A stretch of 39,325 nt of DNA from Paracoccaceae bacterium (GCA_021775315.1 JAJFIC010000036.1:1-39325), one strand, 5' to 3'; positions 24,262 to 32,059 are shown, counted from the first letter of the stretch. Notes: a model not told the origin generated them from the letters alone. Program-made: numbers and translations.

Positions 24262-25194
24262 ATGAGCAAATTTAAAGTTGCCCTGGCCGCGTCGTTGCTT
24301 TTTGCAACAACCGCTATGGCTGAATATCCTGAAAAGCCCGTCTCGTTCATCGTGCCGTGGCCTCCGGGAGATCTGGAAGACGTGCTGACGCGAATGATCG
24401 CTGACGACTTTCAAAAAGAATATGGTGTTGCGGCGGCTGTCGTGAACAAACCCGGTGGCGGCGGTGGCCCGTTCCCCGGTGCAATCGAAGTGGCAGGCGC
24501 ACCTGCTGACGGCTATACCATCGGCTCGTTCATCATCGCGGTGCCTGTTGTTGGCCCGTTCATCGGTATTCCTGAACTGGACCCGAACCCGTTCGAGCCT
24601 TTGGGCAATTTCCTGACATATCCGTTCGTGATCGCCGCTGGTGAAAACGCGCCATATGACGACATTGCCGGGCTTGCGGCCCATGCGCAAAACAACGAAG
24701 TGGCACTGGGCCATTTTGGCGCGCCGCTGGTTCCAACTAAGGTGACATTGGCACTGGCCAAAGCAAAAGGCTTTGAGTTTGCGTCAGACGCTGCGTTTGA
24801 CATGCTTGACTGTAACACGCTGGCTTCGGGCGATGTGGACGTGATCAACACCACGCTGCAACTGATCCTGCCTTGCCTTGACAAGGTCAAGATTCTGGCC
24901 TCGATCGGGGGCGAGCGGATCAGCCTGACACCGGACGCACCAACCGTTGCTGAACTGGCACCGGAACTGGATGTGGCATTGTGGAACGGCTTGTTCGTTC
25001 ACAAAGACACACCACAGGACGTGCGTGAAAAGATTATTGCGGTCGCTAAAAAGACTGTGATGTCTGACGCTGCCCAGAAACTTGCCGCTGAAACTGGTGC
25101 GCTGGTTTACTGGCAGGATGCGGCTGATGTTAACGCACAGATCGACAAAGATATCGCCACACTTGGCACGATCGGCAAAATGCTGGAAGAATAA
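24262..25194 (+). CDS. tctC: Tripartite tricarboxylate transporter substrate-binding protein
   Basis: Periplasmic binding protein of 310 residues of the TctC/BugT family. The N-terminal signal peptide is visible: basic MSKFK, a hydrophobic stretch and cleavage probably after TAMA, before EYPEK. Family features follow: KPVSFIVPWPPGD, the VVNKPGGGGG loop and ADGYTIGSF. It captures a carboxylate and delivers it to the TctA/TctB membrane complex. The ATG at 24262 is selected because GGGAGG lies seven bases before it and the signal peptide begins there; an upstream in-frame start at 24178 would put about 28 unrelated residues before the signal. It heads the transporter genes, and a strong stem-loop separates it from tctB. 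The substrate is not known; tricarboxylates, dicarboxylates and aromatic acids are all used by this family. Confidence 0.9.
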   Translation: MSKFKVALAASLLFATTAMAEYPEKPVSFIVPWPPGDLEDVLTRMIADDFQKEYGVAAAVVNKPGGGGGPFPGAIEVAGAPADGYTIGSFIIAVPVVGPFIGIPELDPNPFEPLGNFLTYPFVIAAGENAPYDDIAGLAAHAQNNEVALGHFGAPLVPTKVTLALAKAKGFEFASDAAFDMLDCNTLASGDVDVINTTLQLILPCLDKVKILASIGGERISLTPDAPTVAELAPELDVALWNGLFVHKDTPQDVREKIIAVAKKTVMSDAAQKLAAETGALVYWQDAADVNAQIDKDIATLGTIGKMLEE

Positions 25195-25213
25195 TCCAGC
25201 CTGATTAGAAATT

Positions 25214-25246
25214 GCGCCGACCGGTCTGAAAATGATCGGTCGGCGT
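25214..25246 (+). terminator. Stem-loop between tctC and tctB, partial terminator or mRNA-stabilising hairpin
   Basis: CGCCGACCG (25215-25223) and CGGTCGGCG (25237-25245) pair perfectly, and the stem continues inward for three pairs (one G-U) to a seven-base loop. GTGTTTG follows, so the T-run is weak. Such a hairpin after the binding-protein gene of a transporter operon usually raises the level of binding protein over the membrane subunits by partial termination or by blocking 3' decay. It lies 20 bases after the tctC stop and 51 before the tctB start. Confidence 0.65.
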
Positions 25247-25296
25247 GTTTGCAAATAACGGTTTCCAATTGGCGCTTTGCGCCGCCCGGGGGGTAT

Positions 25297-25836
25297 ATGC
25301 AACGTTTCAAGACACTTCAGGACATGTTCAAACGCTACCGCCGACCCGGAGATTTGGTTTTTGCCGTTCTGTTTCTGGCTTTTGCGCTTTTTCTGATGCT
25401 CAGCCTTGATGACCAGACCACTTGGGTGAAACGCACTAAAACCGTTTCGCAACCTGCTTTTTGGCCGACTGTCGCCGTTTGGGTAATGCTTGGCTTTGGT
25501 CTGTTGCATCTGATCGGCTCGTTGGTTTCGCCTCGGATCTCGGGGCGACTGACCGAGGTGATCTTCTGGCTCAGATCCGTGGAATTTGCTGGTTGGTTCA
25601 TGGCCTATGTGCTGCTGGTGCCGCGTCTTGGCTATTTGCCATCCACGATCATCTTTACCGTTTCGCTGGCGTTTCGCCTTGGTTACCGCAGGTGGCAGGC
25701 GTTGCTGTCAGCGGCTGGCATTGGCGTTTTGATCGTCTTGATCTTTAAGACCTTTTTGCAGGTCAAGGTTCCCGGTGGGCAAATATACGAAATGCTGCCG
25801 GGCACGCTGCGCGCGTTCATGCTGACCTATTTTTAA
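25297..25836 (+). CDS. tctB: Tripartite tricarboxylate transporter small membrane subunit
   Basis: Small membrane protein of 179 residues of the TctB family. Four hydrophobic segments can be seen: about residues 21-38 (LVFAVLFLAFALFLMLSL), 56-76 (WPTVAVWVMLGFGLLHLIG), 98-135 (two short spans around WFMAYVLLVPRLGY and TIIFTVSLAF) and 143-160 (LLSAAGIGVLIVLIF). This matches the four-helix layout of the family. It forms the integral membrane complex with TctA. ATG 25297 is chosen because it follows a G-rich ribosome site and the basic N-terminus fits an inside-first topology; an upstream in-frame start at 25249 lies within the leader. The tctA ATG is 11 bases after the stop. Confidence 0.85.
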   Translation: MQRFKTLQDMFKRYRRPGDLVFAVLFLAFALFLMLSLDDQTTWVKRTKTVSQPAFWPTVAVWVMLGFGLLHLIGSLVSPRISGRLTEVIFWLRSVEFAGWFMAYVLLVPRLGYLPSTIIFTVSLAFRLGYRRWQALLSAAGIGVLIVLIFKTFLQVKVPGGQIYEMLPGTLRAFMLTYF

Positions 25837-25847
25837 GGACAAATACG

Positions 25848-27371
25848 ATGGAAGCATTGTTTTCAGGGGTAGAGCTGTTGGCCCGTTGGGATGTTCTGGC
25901 GGCTTTGCTGATCGGGTCCATCGGCGGTGTTGTGATCGGTGCCATCCCCGGCGTTGGTGCAGCCGTCGCCATTGCCATTCTGTTGCCCGCAACCTTTTCG
26001 CTGGATCCAATCGTGGGGCTGACCATCCTTTTGGGGATTTACGGCTCGTCTATGTATGGCGGGGCGCTGCCGGCCATTCTGATTAACACACCGGGCACGG
26101 CTGTTAATGCGTTGACAACCTATGACGGCTATCCAATGACCAAACGGGGCGAGGCACGTCGTGCGCTGGCGCTGGCCTATTCGGCGTCGTTCTTTGGCGG
26201 GGTGTTTTCGATCATCTGCCTGATCGTTCTGTCACCCGTACTGGCCCTGATCGCCCCGCATTTTGGCAGTCGCGAGATTTTTTTGGCGGCCTTGCTTGGC
26301 ATCGTGCTGGTGGTTCTGGCCCATCGGGGGCAAATATTCGCTGCCGGGATGCTGGCGGCCTTCGGGCTTTTCCTGAACACTGTCGGGCTTGAGCCGGTGA
26401 AATACACCCGGCGCTTTACCTTTGATCAGTCATGGCTGACCGGCGGCTTTGATCTGATCGTTGTTGTTCTGGGCCTGTTCGCGCTGTCGCAGGCTTTCAT
26501 CCTGCTGGTGGACAAAGACAACACACCGCATCCCCAACCGATCAAAGGCTCGATGTTTGGCAATCTTGGCGAGCTGTTCAAGTTCAAGCGGGTGGCTGCG
26601 GCCTCGTCCAGCTTTGGGGTGATGATGGGCATGATCCCGGGCGTGGGCGAGTTCACGGCCCAATTCATGTCATACACATATGCCCGGAAAACCTCAAAAA
26701 AGCCCGAACTGTTCGGCAAGGGTTCCCCCGAAGGCCTGATCGCGTCCGAGGCTGCCAACAACGCCGTGCCCGGTGCCGCCATGATCCCGCTTTTGGCGCT
26801 TGGTATTCCCGGCGAAGCGTTGACCGCTATGATGCTGTCGGTGTTTTACGTTCACAACGTCATTCCCGGCCCGCAATTGTTCCAGAACAATCTGGATTTT
26901 GTCTATGCGCTTTATATCGCGATGCTGTTGCTGAATGTCATCGTGATCGTATTTCTGATCTTTTCGACCAACATTCTGGTCAAAGTCATCCAAATCCCGA
27001 CGCGGTTTTTGGGCGTTATCATCCTGACGCTTAGTTTTGTCGGGGTCTATTCGCTGCGAAACTCGGTCACGGATTGCGCGGTTGCCGCAGGTTTTGGGGT
27101 TTTGGGATTGGTTCTGAAACGTCTGAACCTGCCGATTGTGCCGATCATCCTTGGCATGGTTCTGGGTCAGATCATGGAGGTCAAATTGCGCAGCTCCATG
27201 GCGCGGGTGAAAACACCGCTTGATTTCGTCGACCGGCCTATCGCGGCAATTCTGGCCGGGCTTTTGCTGTTGGTGATCGTCCTGCATATCCGCACGCTTT
27301 TCAAAGAACACAAAAACCGGATCGCAGAACAAGACCACGATCACGACGTCCACGACAGCCAACAAAGGTAA
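25848..27371 (+). CDS. tctA: Tripartite tricarboxylate transporter large permease subunit
   Basis: Polytopic membrane protein of 507 residues of the TctA family, with about 11-12 hydrophobic segments. The duplicated family motif is plain: GAIPGVGAAVAIAILLPATF near residue 32 and GMIPGVGEFTAQF near residue 263. LGIYGSSMYGGALPAILINTPGT and ALGIPGEALTAMMLS are the other conserved stretches. It carries the carboxylate across the inner membrane with ion coupling. The C-terminal tail is unusual: hydrophilic and rich in Asp and His (DHDHDVHD), which might bind a metal. The following aldehyde dehydrogenase starts eight bases after the stop, so transport and metabolism are coupled in one transcript. 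Confidence 0.92.
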   Translation: MEALFSGVELLARWDVLAALLIGSIGGVVIGAIPGVGAAVAIAILLPATFSLDPIVGLTILLGIYGSSMYGGALPAILINTPGTAVNALTTYDGYPMTKRGEARRALALAYSASFFGGVFSIICLIVLSPVLALIAPHFGSREIFLAALLGIVLVVLAHRGQIFAAGMLAAFGLFLNTVGLEPVKYTRRFTFDQSWLTGGFDLIVVVLGLFALSQAFILLVDKDNTPHPQPIKGSMFGNLGELFKFKRVAAASSSFGVMMGMIPGVGEFTAQFMSYTYARKTSKKPELFGKGSPEGLIASEAANNAVPGAAMIPLLALGIPGEALTAMMLSVFYVHNVIPGPQLFQNNLDFVYALYIAMLLLNVIVIVFLIFSTNILVKVIQIPTRFLGVIILTLSFVGVYSLRNSVTDCAVAAGFGVLGLVLKRLNLPIVPIILGMVLGQIMEVKLRSSMARVKTPLDFVDRPIAAILAGLLLLVIVLHIRTLFKEHKNRIAEQDHDHDVHDSQQR

Positions 27372-27378
27372 TTCCCGA

Positions 27379-28863
27379 ATGCTTGACCAATCACGTATCG
27401 ACGCGCTTCGCCACACCGCAATCGCGCCGCAAAAACTGTTTATCGACGGCGGCTGGCGCGATGGCACCGGCGAAACGCTGGACGTGATTTCACCCATTGA
27501 CGGGCAGGTGCTGACCACGCTGTCGCGGGCAAGTGCTGGTGATGTGCACACCGCTATTGCCGCTGCACGGCGCGCTTTTGACGATGGCCGCTGGTCGCGC
27601 ATGGCCCCTGCCGGTCGTAAAGCGGTGCTGCTGAAACTGGCCGCGTTGATCGAGGCGAATGCGCTTGAGTTGGCAGTCTTAGGTGTGCGGGATAATGGCA
27701 CAGAACTTGGTATGGCGCTGAAGGCAGAACCGGGTTCTGCCGCTGGAACCTTTCGCTATTACGCCGAGGCGCTGGACAAAGTTTATGGCGAGATTGCCCC
27801 GACTGACCCCAATTTTCTTGGTATGATCCACAAAACACCGGTTGGCGTGGTTGGCGCGATTGTGCCGTGGAATTTCCCGATGATGATCGGCGCATGGAAG
27901 ATCGCCCCGGCATTGGCTGCGGGCAACTCTGTGGTGTTGAAACCAGCGGAAACCGCGTCGCTGTCGTTGCTGCGACTGGCGGAATTGGCGGCCGAGGCTG
28001 GTCTGCCCGATGGTGTGCTGAACGTGGTGACTGGTCAGGGATCGGTTGCAGGTGAGGCGTTGGCGCTGTCGATGGATGTGGATGTGCTGGTGTTTACCGG
28101 TTCTGGCGGTGTTGGTCGGCGTCTGTTGGAATATTCCGCCCGCTCGAACCTCAAACGCTGTTATCTGGAACTTGGCGGCAAATCGCCAAATCTAATTTTC
28201 GCCGATGCGCCTGATCTGGAAGTAGCGGCGCAAGTGTCCGCGATGGGGATTTTCCGAAACTCGGGTCAGGTCTGTGTGTCAGGCTCGCGCTTGTTGGTTG
28301 AAGACTGTATTCACGACGATTTTGTCGCCGCCGTGGCCCGCCATGCGGCAGCCCTTAAAGTGGGTGATCCGCTGGATGTGAACAGCGATGTCGGCGCGAT
28401 CAATTCGTTAACCCAGCTCAAAGGCAATCTTGGATTTGTCGAAACTGCGGTGCAAGAGGGATCAACCATTGCGCTTGGCGGTGCGCGGATTTTGCGAGAA
28501 TCCGGTGGTTATTATATGGAACCGACGATTGTCACCGGCGTAAAGCCTGACCACCGGTTGGCGCGTGAAGAGGTGTTCGGCCCCGTATTGGGAGTCTTGC
28601 CGTTTTCCAGCGACGCCGAGGCCCTGAAAATCGCTAATGCATCGGATTATGGTCTGGCGGCGGGCGTGTGGACCAGCAACCTTAGCCGCGCCCATCGCAT
28701 GGTGGCCGGTATTCAGGCCGGGGTTGTGCACGTCAACACGTATGGCGGCCCTGACAACACAGTGCCGCTGGGCGGGGTCAAGCAATCAGGCAATGGGCAC
28801 GACAAATCCCTGCACGCGTTTGACAAATATTTCGACCTGAAAACCGCTTGGATCAAGCTTTAG
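27379..28863 (+). CDS. NAD(P)-dependent aldehyde dehydrogenase (second of two)
   Basis: Aldehyde dehydrogenase of 494 residues. It has Asn165 in IVPWNFP, VLKPAETASLS, FTGSGGVGRR, general-base Glu264 in LELGGKSPN and catalytic Cys299 in SGQVCVSGSR. The last helices (VNTYGGPDNTVPLGGVKQSGNGHD) are as in gamma-glutamyl-aminobutyraldehyde (PuuC-like) and related enzymes. It is the last gene of the IclR-Tm-1-TctCBA unit and starts eight bases after tctA. It is clearly distinct from the aldehyde dehydrogenase at 13088, with different active-site surroundings. It may oxidise an aldehyde derived from the imported carboxylate. The cofactor and substrate cannot be fixed. Confidence 0.9.
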   Translation: MLDQSRIDALRHTAIAPQKLFIDGGWRDGTGETLDVISPIDGQVLTTLSRASAGDVHTAIAAARRAFDDGRWSRMAPAGRKAVLLKLAALIEANALELAVLGVRDNGTELGMALKAEPGSAAGTFRYYAEALDKVYGEIAPTDPNFLGMIHKTPVGVVGAIVPWNFPMMIGAWKIAPALAAGNSVVLKPAETASLSLLRLAELAAEAGLPDGVLNVVTGQGSVAGEALALSMDVDVLVFTGSGGVGRRLLEYSARSNLKRCYLELGGKSPNLIFADAPDLEVAAQVSAMGIFRNSGQVCVSGSRLLVEDCIHDDFVAAVARHAAALKVGDPLDVNSDVGAINSLTQLKGNLGFVETAVQEGSTIALGGARILRESGGYYMEPTIVTGVKPDHRLAREEVFGPVLGVLPFSSDAEALKIANASDYGLAAGVWTSNLSRAHRMVAGIQAGVVHVNTYGGPDNTVPLGGVKQSGNGHDKSLHAFDKYFDLKTAWIKL

Positions 28864-28883
28864 GCCTACTGCGAAAAGCAGAA

Positions 28884-28909
28884 CCCAGCCGCGACATTTA
28901 CTGGCTGGG
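28884..28909. terminator. Stem-loop between convergent aldehyde dehydrogenase and WYL regulator genes
   Basis: CCCAGCC (28884-28890) and GGCTGGG (28903-28909) pair perfectly with a 12-base loop, 20 bases after the aldehyde dehydrogenase stop. A smaller CTGC/GCAG stem lies just before it (28869-28881). There is no clear T-run on either strand. Its place between convergent genes suggests a role in ending or protecting both transcripts, but the call as terminator is weak. Confidence 0.4.
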
Positions 28910-28932
28910 CCGCTTGCCCGATTTGATTGTGG

Positions 28933-29643
28933 CTATGGTTTGCTGAGAACGTCGGTTTGCCTTCGTTTCGCTGTGGCTGCTTCCCAGTCTCTGATCAGCA
29001 CCGCCCGACGTTTAGGGTATTTCTCTTCAAGCACACCAAGTGACAGCACCCGATCTGTTCTGAAATGCCTGTAATCCTGTCGTGTTTCGCACCAGGCAAC
29101 GATGTACCGAACCGAGTTCAGATAGGCGATAAGCAGCGGCCAAATCACGCGATCCGTTTGTCCGCCAGTAATATCTTTGTACGTGAGTTTCAGTTTGGAT
29201 CGGTCTCGAATTGCTCGTCGCAGCGCGGCCCCGTCAAACAGTTCATGATTGCGTGGCTCAGTCGGAATTGATCTGGAACTTGCATCCAGAATGACCGGGC
29301 GGAGTTCCGGTGGCACAGCCTCTGACAATTTTGAAACCAAATCCCAAGCTGCGCTGGCAAGCGATGGATCAGATTGTGAGGCGACCCATTCCGCACCTAG
29401 GGCCGCAGCTTCCAACTCATCTGCGGTCAACATCAACGGCGGCATATCGTATCCATCGTCCAGCACATAGCCAGTACCGGCCTCGCCTGTGACCGGAACG
29501 CGCTGTGCAATAAGCTCGGCCATGTCGCGGTAGAGGGTCCGAATGGATATTTCCAATTCATCAGCAAGACTCCTTCCTGTGACGGGGGATCGATTGGCCA
29601 GTAGAATCTGGATAATCTGAAAAAGCCGTTCCGTGCGACGCAT
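28933..29643 (-). CDS. HTH transcriptional regulator with WYL domain (YafY type)
   Basis: Regulator of 236 residues. The N-terminal HTH (RTERLFQIIQILLANRSPVTGRSLADELEISIRTLYRDMAEL) is the DeoR/HTH_11 form found in YafY proteins. The C-terminal half (SKLKLTYKDITGGQTDRVIWPLLIAYLNSVRYIVAWCETRQDYRHFRTDRV) is a WYL-type ligand domain. Such regulators usually sit next to one small target gene and act from the shared intergenic region. Here that gene is the SRPBCC protein at 29754, transcribed divergently. A strong inverted repeat lies between them. The ligand is unknown. Base composition in this and the next gene appears less GC-rich than the flanking operons, which may mean recent acquisition of the pair. 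Confidence 0.87.
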   Translation of the reverse strand: MRRTERLFQIIQILLANRSPVTGRSLADELEISIRTLYRDMAELIAQRVPVTGEAGTGYVLDDGYDMPPLMLTADELEAAALGAEWVASQSDPSLASAAWDLVSKLSEAVPPELRPVILDASSRSIPTEPRNHELFDGAALRRAIRDRSKLKLTYKDITGGQTDRVIWPLLIAYLNSVRYIVAWCETRQDYRHFRTDRVLSLGVLEEKYPKRRAVLIRDWEAATAKRRQTDVLSKP

Positions 29644-29663
29644 TTTTTACTCCTACTGCCAGA

Positions 29664-29687
29664 CTGCTGCCATAACGGTGTCAGCAG
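29664..29687. promoter_or_regulatory. Operator-like inverted repeat in the WYL regulator / SRPBCC divergent region
   Basis: CTGCTGCCA (29664-29672) and TGTCAGCAG (29679-29687) form nine-base arms with eight matches around a six-base centre. This CTGnCA-N6-TGnCAG form resembles sites described for YafY-type WYL regulators. It lies about 20 bases upstream of the regulator start and about 67 bases upstream of the SRPBCC start, a position that allows autorepression and control of the SRPBCC gene. Confidence 0.6.
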
Positions 29688-29753
29688 GGCAACCTTATTG
29701 GATAGATAGCGCAACATAAAAATCGATGTTTTCGACGAGATAAGGAACTCAAA

Positions 29754-30215
29754 ATGCTACATTTACAACGAAGCCACACTATCGACGCTACACCTGATGC
29801 CGTATGGGCGGTCCTTGGCCGCTATATGCATATAGATGATTTCGCACCCTTTATTGTATCGGTTGACGCACTGACAAATGGCGAGGACAGAGTAGGATCA
29901 AAACGGCGTAACCATTTTGAGAATGGCACGTCGGTGGTTGAAGAAGTGACCGCATGGAAACCCAACCAAGGTTTCACGGTCGCATTGTCTGACATGGCGG
30001 CCATGCCTCTTCACGAAGCCTCCTCTGAAGTGTCAATTGAGCCGAAAGGTGAGGGCACAAGCGTGAAGTGGACCTTTGATTATCGCGTGAAATACGGGCC
30101 ATTGGGGTGGCTCTTGGGTCAGACGATGATGAAAATGATGATGGGTAAAATAATCGACGCCAATCTTAAGGGGCTGGCTGACAAGGTTCTGTCAAACCAG
30201 ACCGCCGTGAATTAG
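29754..30215 (+). CDS. SRPBCC (START/Bet v1-like) family protein
   Basis: Small soluble protein of 153 residues with the SRPBCC fold. It opens with LQRSHTIDATPDAVWAVLGRYMHIDDFAPFI, the usual first strand and helix of polyketide-cyclase/dehydrase-like proteins. Later strands include SKRRNHFENGTSVVEEVTAW and GEGTSVKWTFDYRVKYGPLG. The C-terminal long helix is MMKMMMGKIIDANLKGLADKVL. The fold binds a hydrophobic ligand in a deep cavity; many members have no known reaction. It is divergent from a WYL regulator, a pairing seen widely, and may respond to or remove a toxic small molecule. AAGGA lies eight bases before the ATG. Its codon use has more A/T-ending codons than its neighbours. Confidence 0.83.
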   Translation: MLHLQRSHTIDATPDAVWAVLGRYMHIDDFAPFIVSVDALTNGEDRVGSKRRNHFENGTSVVEEVTAWKPNQGFTVALSDMAAMPLHEASSEVSIEPKGEGTSVKWTFDYRVKYGPLGWLLGQTMMKMMMGKIIDANLKGLADKVLSNQTAVN

Positions 30216-30216
30216 A

Positions 30217-30265
30217 CATTGTCTGCTATCGCCGCCATTAAAGCCGCAGTGCGCGACAGACAATG
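30217..30265 (+). terminator. Long-loop inverted repeat after the SRPBCC gene
   Basis: CATTGTCTG (30217-30225) and CAGACAATG (30257-30265) are perfect nine-base inverted repeats with 31 bases between them, starting two bases after the SRPBCC stop. No T-run follows. Further along are a T-arm-like hairpin (ATTGG/CCAAT, 30284-30301) and a small ACCC/GGGT hairpin (30315-30325). The roughly 180-base gap before the convergent epimerase gene holds nothing else recognisable. A termination or mRNA-end role is likely but not proven. Confidence 0.35.
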
Positions 30266-30394
30266 GCGCATCAAGCAACCTAGATTGGGTTCGAGTCCAA
30301 TTTGTTGAAAAGACACCCTTTGGGTAAGCGCCTGATTGCTGGTCAAATCTGTTTTACGGCTGTGTTGTGTGCTAACTCGTTGTAGTTCTAAAAT

Positions 30395-31246
30395 TTAATG
30401 TGTCTTAGAATCGTCCACCACGTTCAATTGGGCCAGCCCGCTATTGCCCAACGGCACGGTGGCGAAGGGTCCGCCGTGGCACATGTTGCCGGGGTCTTGC
30501 GCATCCTGCGGCCCTGCCTCAGCGAAAATGCTTTTGGCGTGGCTTTCGGCGTTGTCGCGTGGTCGGTAGCCCAGAAATTGGGCTTTGGAGTTATCAACCG
30601 GGGCGCGGTCATTGTTGGACACACCATAAATCACGGTGAACCCCGTCACGGGCGTGTCGATGGCGCGTTCAACCAGATGGGCCAGATCGTCATAGGACAA
30701 CCATGATCCGACGGCGCGCGGATTGCCGACTTGGGCTGCTGACAAAATTCGCATGCAAACGGATTCAACACCGCATTTGTCCCAGTAAAGGCTGGCCAGA
30801 TCTTCGGCAAAGCATTTTGCCAGACCATAAAAAGTGTCCGGGCGATGCGGCGCGTCGGTGCCGATGAAATTGGTTTTTTTGTGCATCCCGACCGCATGGA
30901 TCGAACTGGCGTAAACCACCCGGCGCACACCATTACGACGCGCGGCCTCCCAAATATTATAGGCGCCGACAATGTTGGGGCCAAGGATGGTTTCAAACGG
31001 TCCCTCGTCGCCAAACGCGCCGAAATGCACCACCATGTCAGCGTCTTTCAGCAGGGTTTCCATTTGCTCAAGACTGGCAAGATCGGCCTGCACGTAAGTT
31101 TCGGCGGGATAAAGCTTGCCAAAATTGTCGACGATATCGGACGAGACCAACTGATCCGCCAGCTTTAAAAGAGGAACCCTGAGGTGCGACCCCAAACGCC
31201 CGGCAGCACCGGTAAGGACGATCTTTTTCATTTCTGTGACTTTCAT
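30395..31246 (-). CDS. NAD-dependent epimerase/dehydratase family protein, uronate dehydrogenase-like (copy 2)
   Basis: Extended SDR of 283 residues, related to the protein at 4399. It has TGAAGRLG (12-19), the active-site stretch YASSIHAVGMH (112-122) and YGLAK (Tyr140, Lys144). The arrangement is that of uronate dehydrogenase-like enzymes. It is the last gene of the minus-strand HyuA-HyuB-aldolase unit, 39 bases after the aldolase stop. Two starts are possible: ATG 31246 and ATG 31231 (MKKIVLTG), and neither has a good ribosome site; the shorter one matches the N-terminal length of the related copy better. The C-terminal tail after residue 250 differs from copy 1. Substrate uncertain; a sugar acid or hydroxy acid lactone is possible. 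Confidence 0.8.
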   Translation of the reverse strand: MKVTEMKKIVLTGAAGRLGSHLRVPLLKLADQLVSSDIVDNFGKLYPAETYVQADLASLEQMETLLKDADMVVHFGAFGDEGPFETILGPNIVGAYNIWEAARRNGVRRVVYASSIHAVGMHKKTNFIGTDAPHRPDTFYGLAKCFAEDLASLYWDKCGVESVCMRILSAAQVGNPRAVGSWLSYDDLAHLVERAIDTPVTGFTVIYGVSNNDRAPVDNSKAQFLGYRPRDNAESHAKSIFAEAGPQDAQDPGNMCHGGPFATVPLGNSGLAQLNVVDDSKTH

Positions 31247-31285
31247 TTTAGGTGTTTGCCTGTGGGTATCGTGTTGCGCAACGGT

Positions 31286-32059
31286 TCAAACAATGGCCGT
31301 CCTGACCTCTGCCAACAGCGCATCGGACGCCTTGGCCAATAACGCGGTATCGGTGCCGCAGGCGACAAAGGTGAACCCGTCACGCAGCAATTGGGCCGCG
31401 AATTTCGCGTCCTGCACCAAGGTTCCGACGGGAATGCCAAGATCAATCAACTTTCGCGCCGCGTCCCAGATTGCGTCCCAAACGGCGCTGTCCGTGGGCT
31501 TGCCCAACAGGCCCAGATCGGCGGCAATATCAGCCGGGCCAAAGAACACGCCGGACACCCCGTCAACGCTGCCAATCTCAACTGCTTGGGCAAGGGCTGC
31601 GCGGGTTTCGATTTGCACAAGGATTGTGGTTTCCTGTTCAACCCGTTGAAAATAATCCTGTGTTCGGCCGAATTTATTGGCCCGGGTCGAGCCGGAAACG
31701 CCCCGAATTCCACGCGGCGGATAGCGCGTGGCGGCAACCGCCGCTTGTGCCTCGGCGACCGATTGCACCATCGGAAACAGCAACCCCGGCGCGCCGATAT
31801 CCAACAGGCGCTTGACTTTGACCGTGTCGTTCCAATCAGGGCGCACAATCGCGGTGCTGTTGCTGGCGGCAAAAACCTGAAGCTGCGCCATGACGGAATT
31901 CAAATCGTTTGGCGAATGCTCCATATCCAGCAAAACCCAGTCATAGCCAGCGGGCGCCACCACCTCGGCTGCGTAATTGCTTGAAAGGCTGACCCACAAA
32001 CCGATCTGTTTGTCGCCCTGTCGGATGGCTTGGGTGAAGGCGTTGGTTTTAAGCGTCAT
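31286..32059 (-). CDS. HpcH/HpaI family aldolase
   Basis: Class II-type 2-oxo-acid aldolase of 257 residues in the HpcH/HpaI family, a metal-dependent (beta/alpha) barrel. Expected residues are present: His48 in LLDMEHSPND, Arg73 in IVRPDW, metal-binding Glu151 in VQIETRAAL and Asp177 in VFFGPADIAADLG. The family cleaves or forms 4-hydroxy-2-oxo acids, usually giving pyruvate and an aldehyde. ATG 32059 overlaps the TGA of the HyuB gene (TGATG), so translation is coupled; a TTG one codon upstream is less likely. With HyuA/HyuB it suggests a route in which a ring amide or lactam is opened and the resulting oxo acid split. The exact substrate is not known. Confidence 0.88.
   Translation of the reverse strand: MTLKTNAFTQAIRQGDKQIGLWVSLSSNYAAEVVAPAGYDWVLLDMEHSPNDLNSVMAQLQVFAASNSTAIVRPDWNDTVKVKRLLDIGAPGLLFPMVQSVAEAQAAVAATRYPPRGIRGVSGSTRANKFGRTQDYFQRVEQETTILVQIETRAALAQAVEIGSVDGVSGVFFGPADIAADLGLLGKPTDSAVWDAIWDAARKLIDLGIPVGTLVQDAKFAAQLLRDGFTFVACGTDTALLAKASDALLAEVRTAIV

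Noticed and set aside
26694-27701. Long open frame (335 codons) on the minus strand across tctA and the aldehyde dehydrogenase
   Set aside because: It overlaps two well-supported genes, is low-complexity (many Gln, Arg, Asp) and has no domain.
30284-30301. GGTTCGAGTCC-like T-arm, possible tRNA
   Set aside because: The stem ATTGG/CCAAT leaves an eight-base loop, and there is no matching acceptor stem, D-arm or anticodon arm around it. Probably a chance hairpin.
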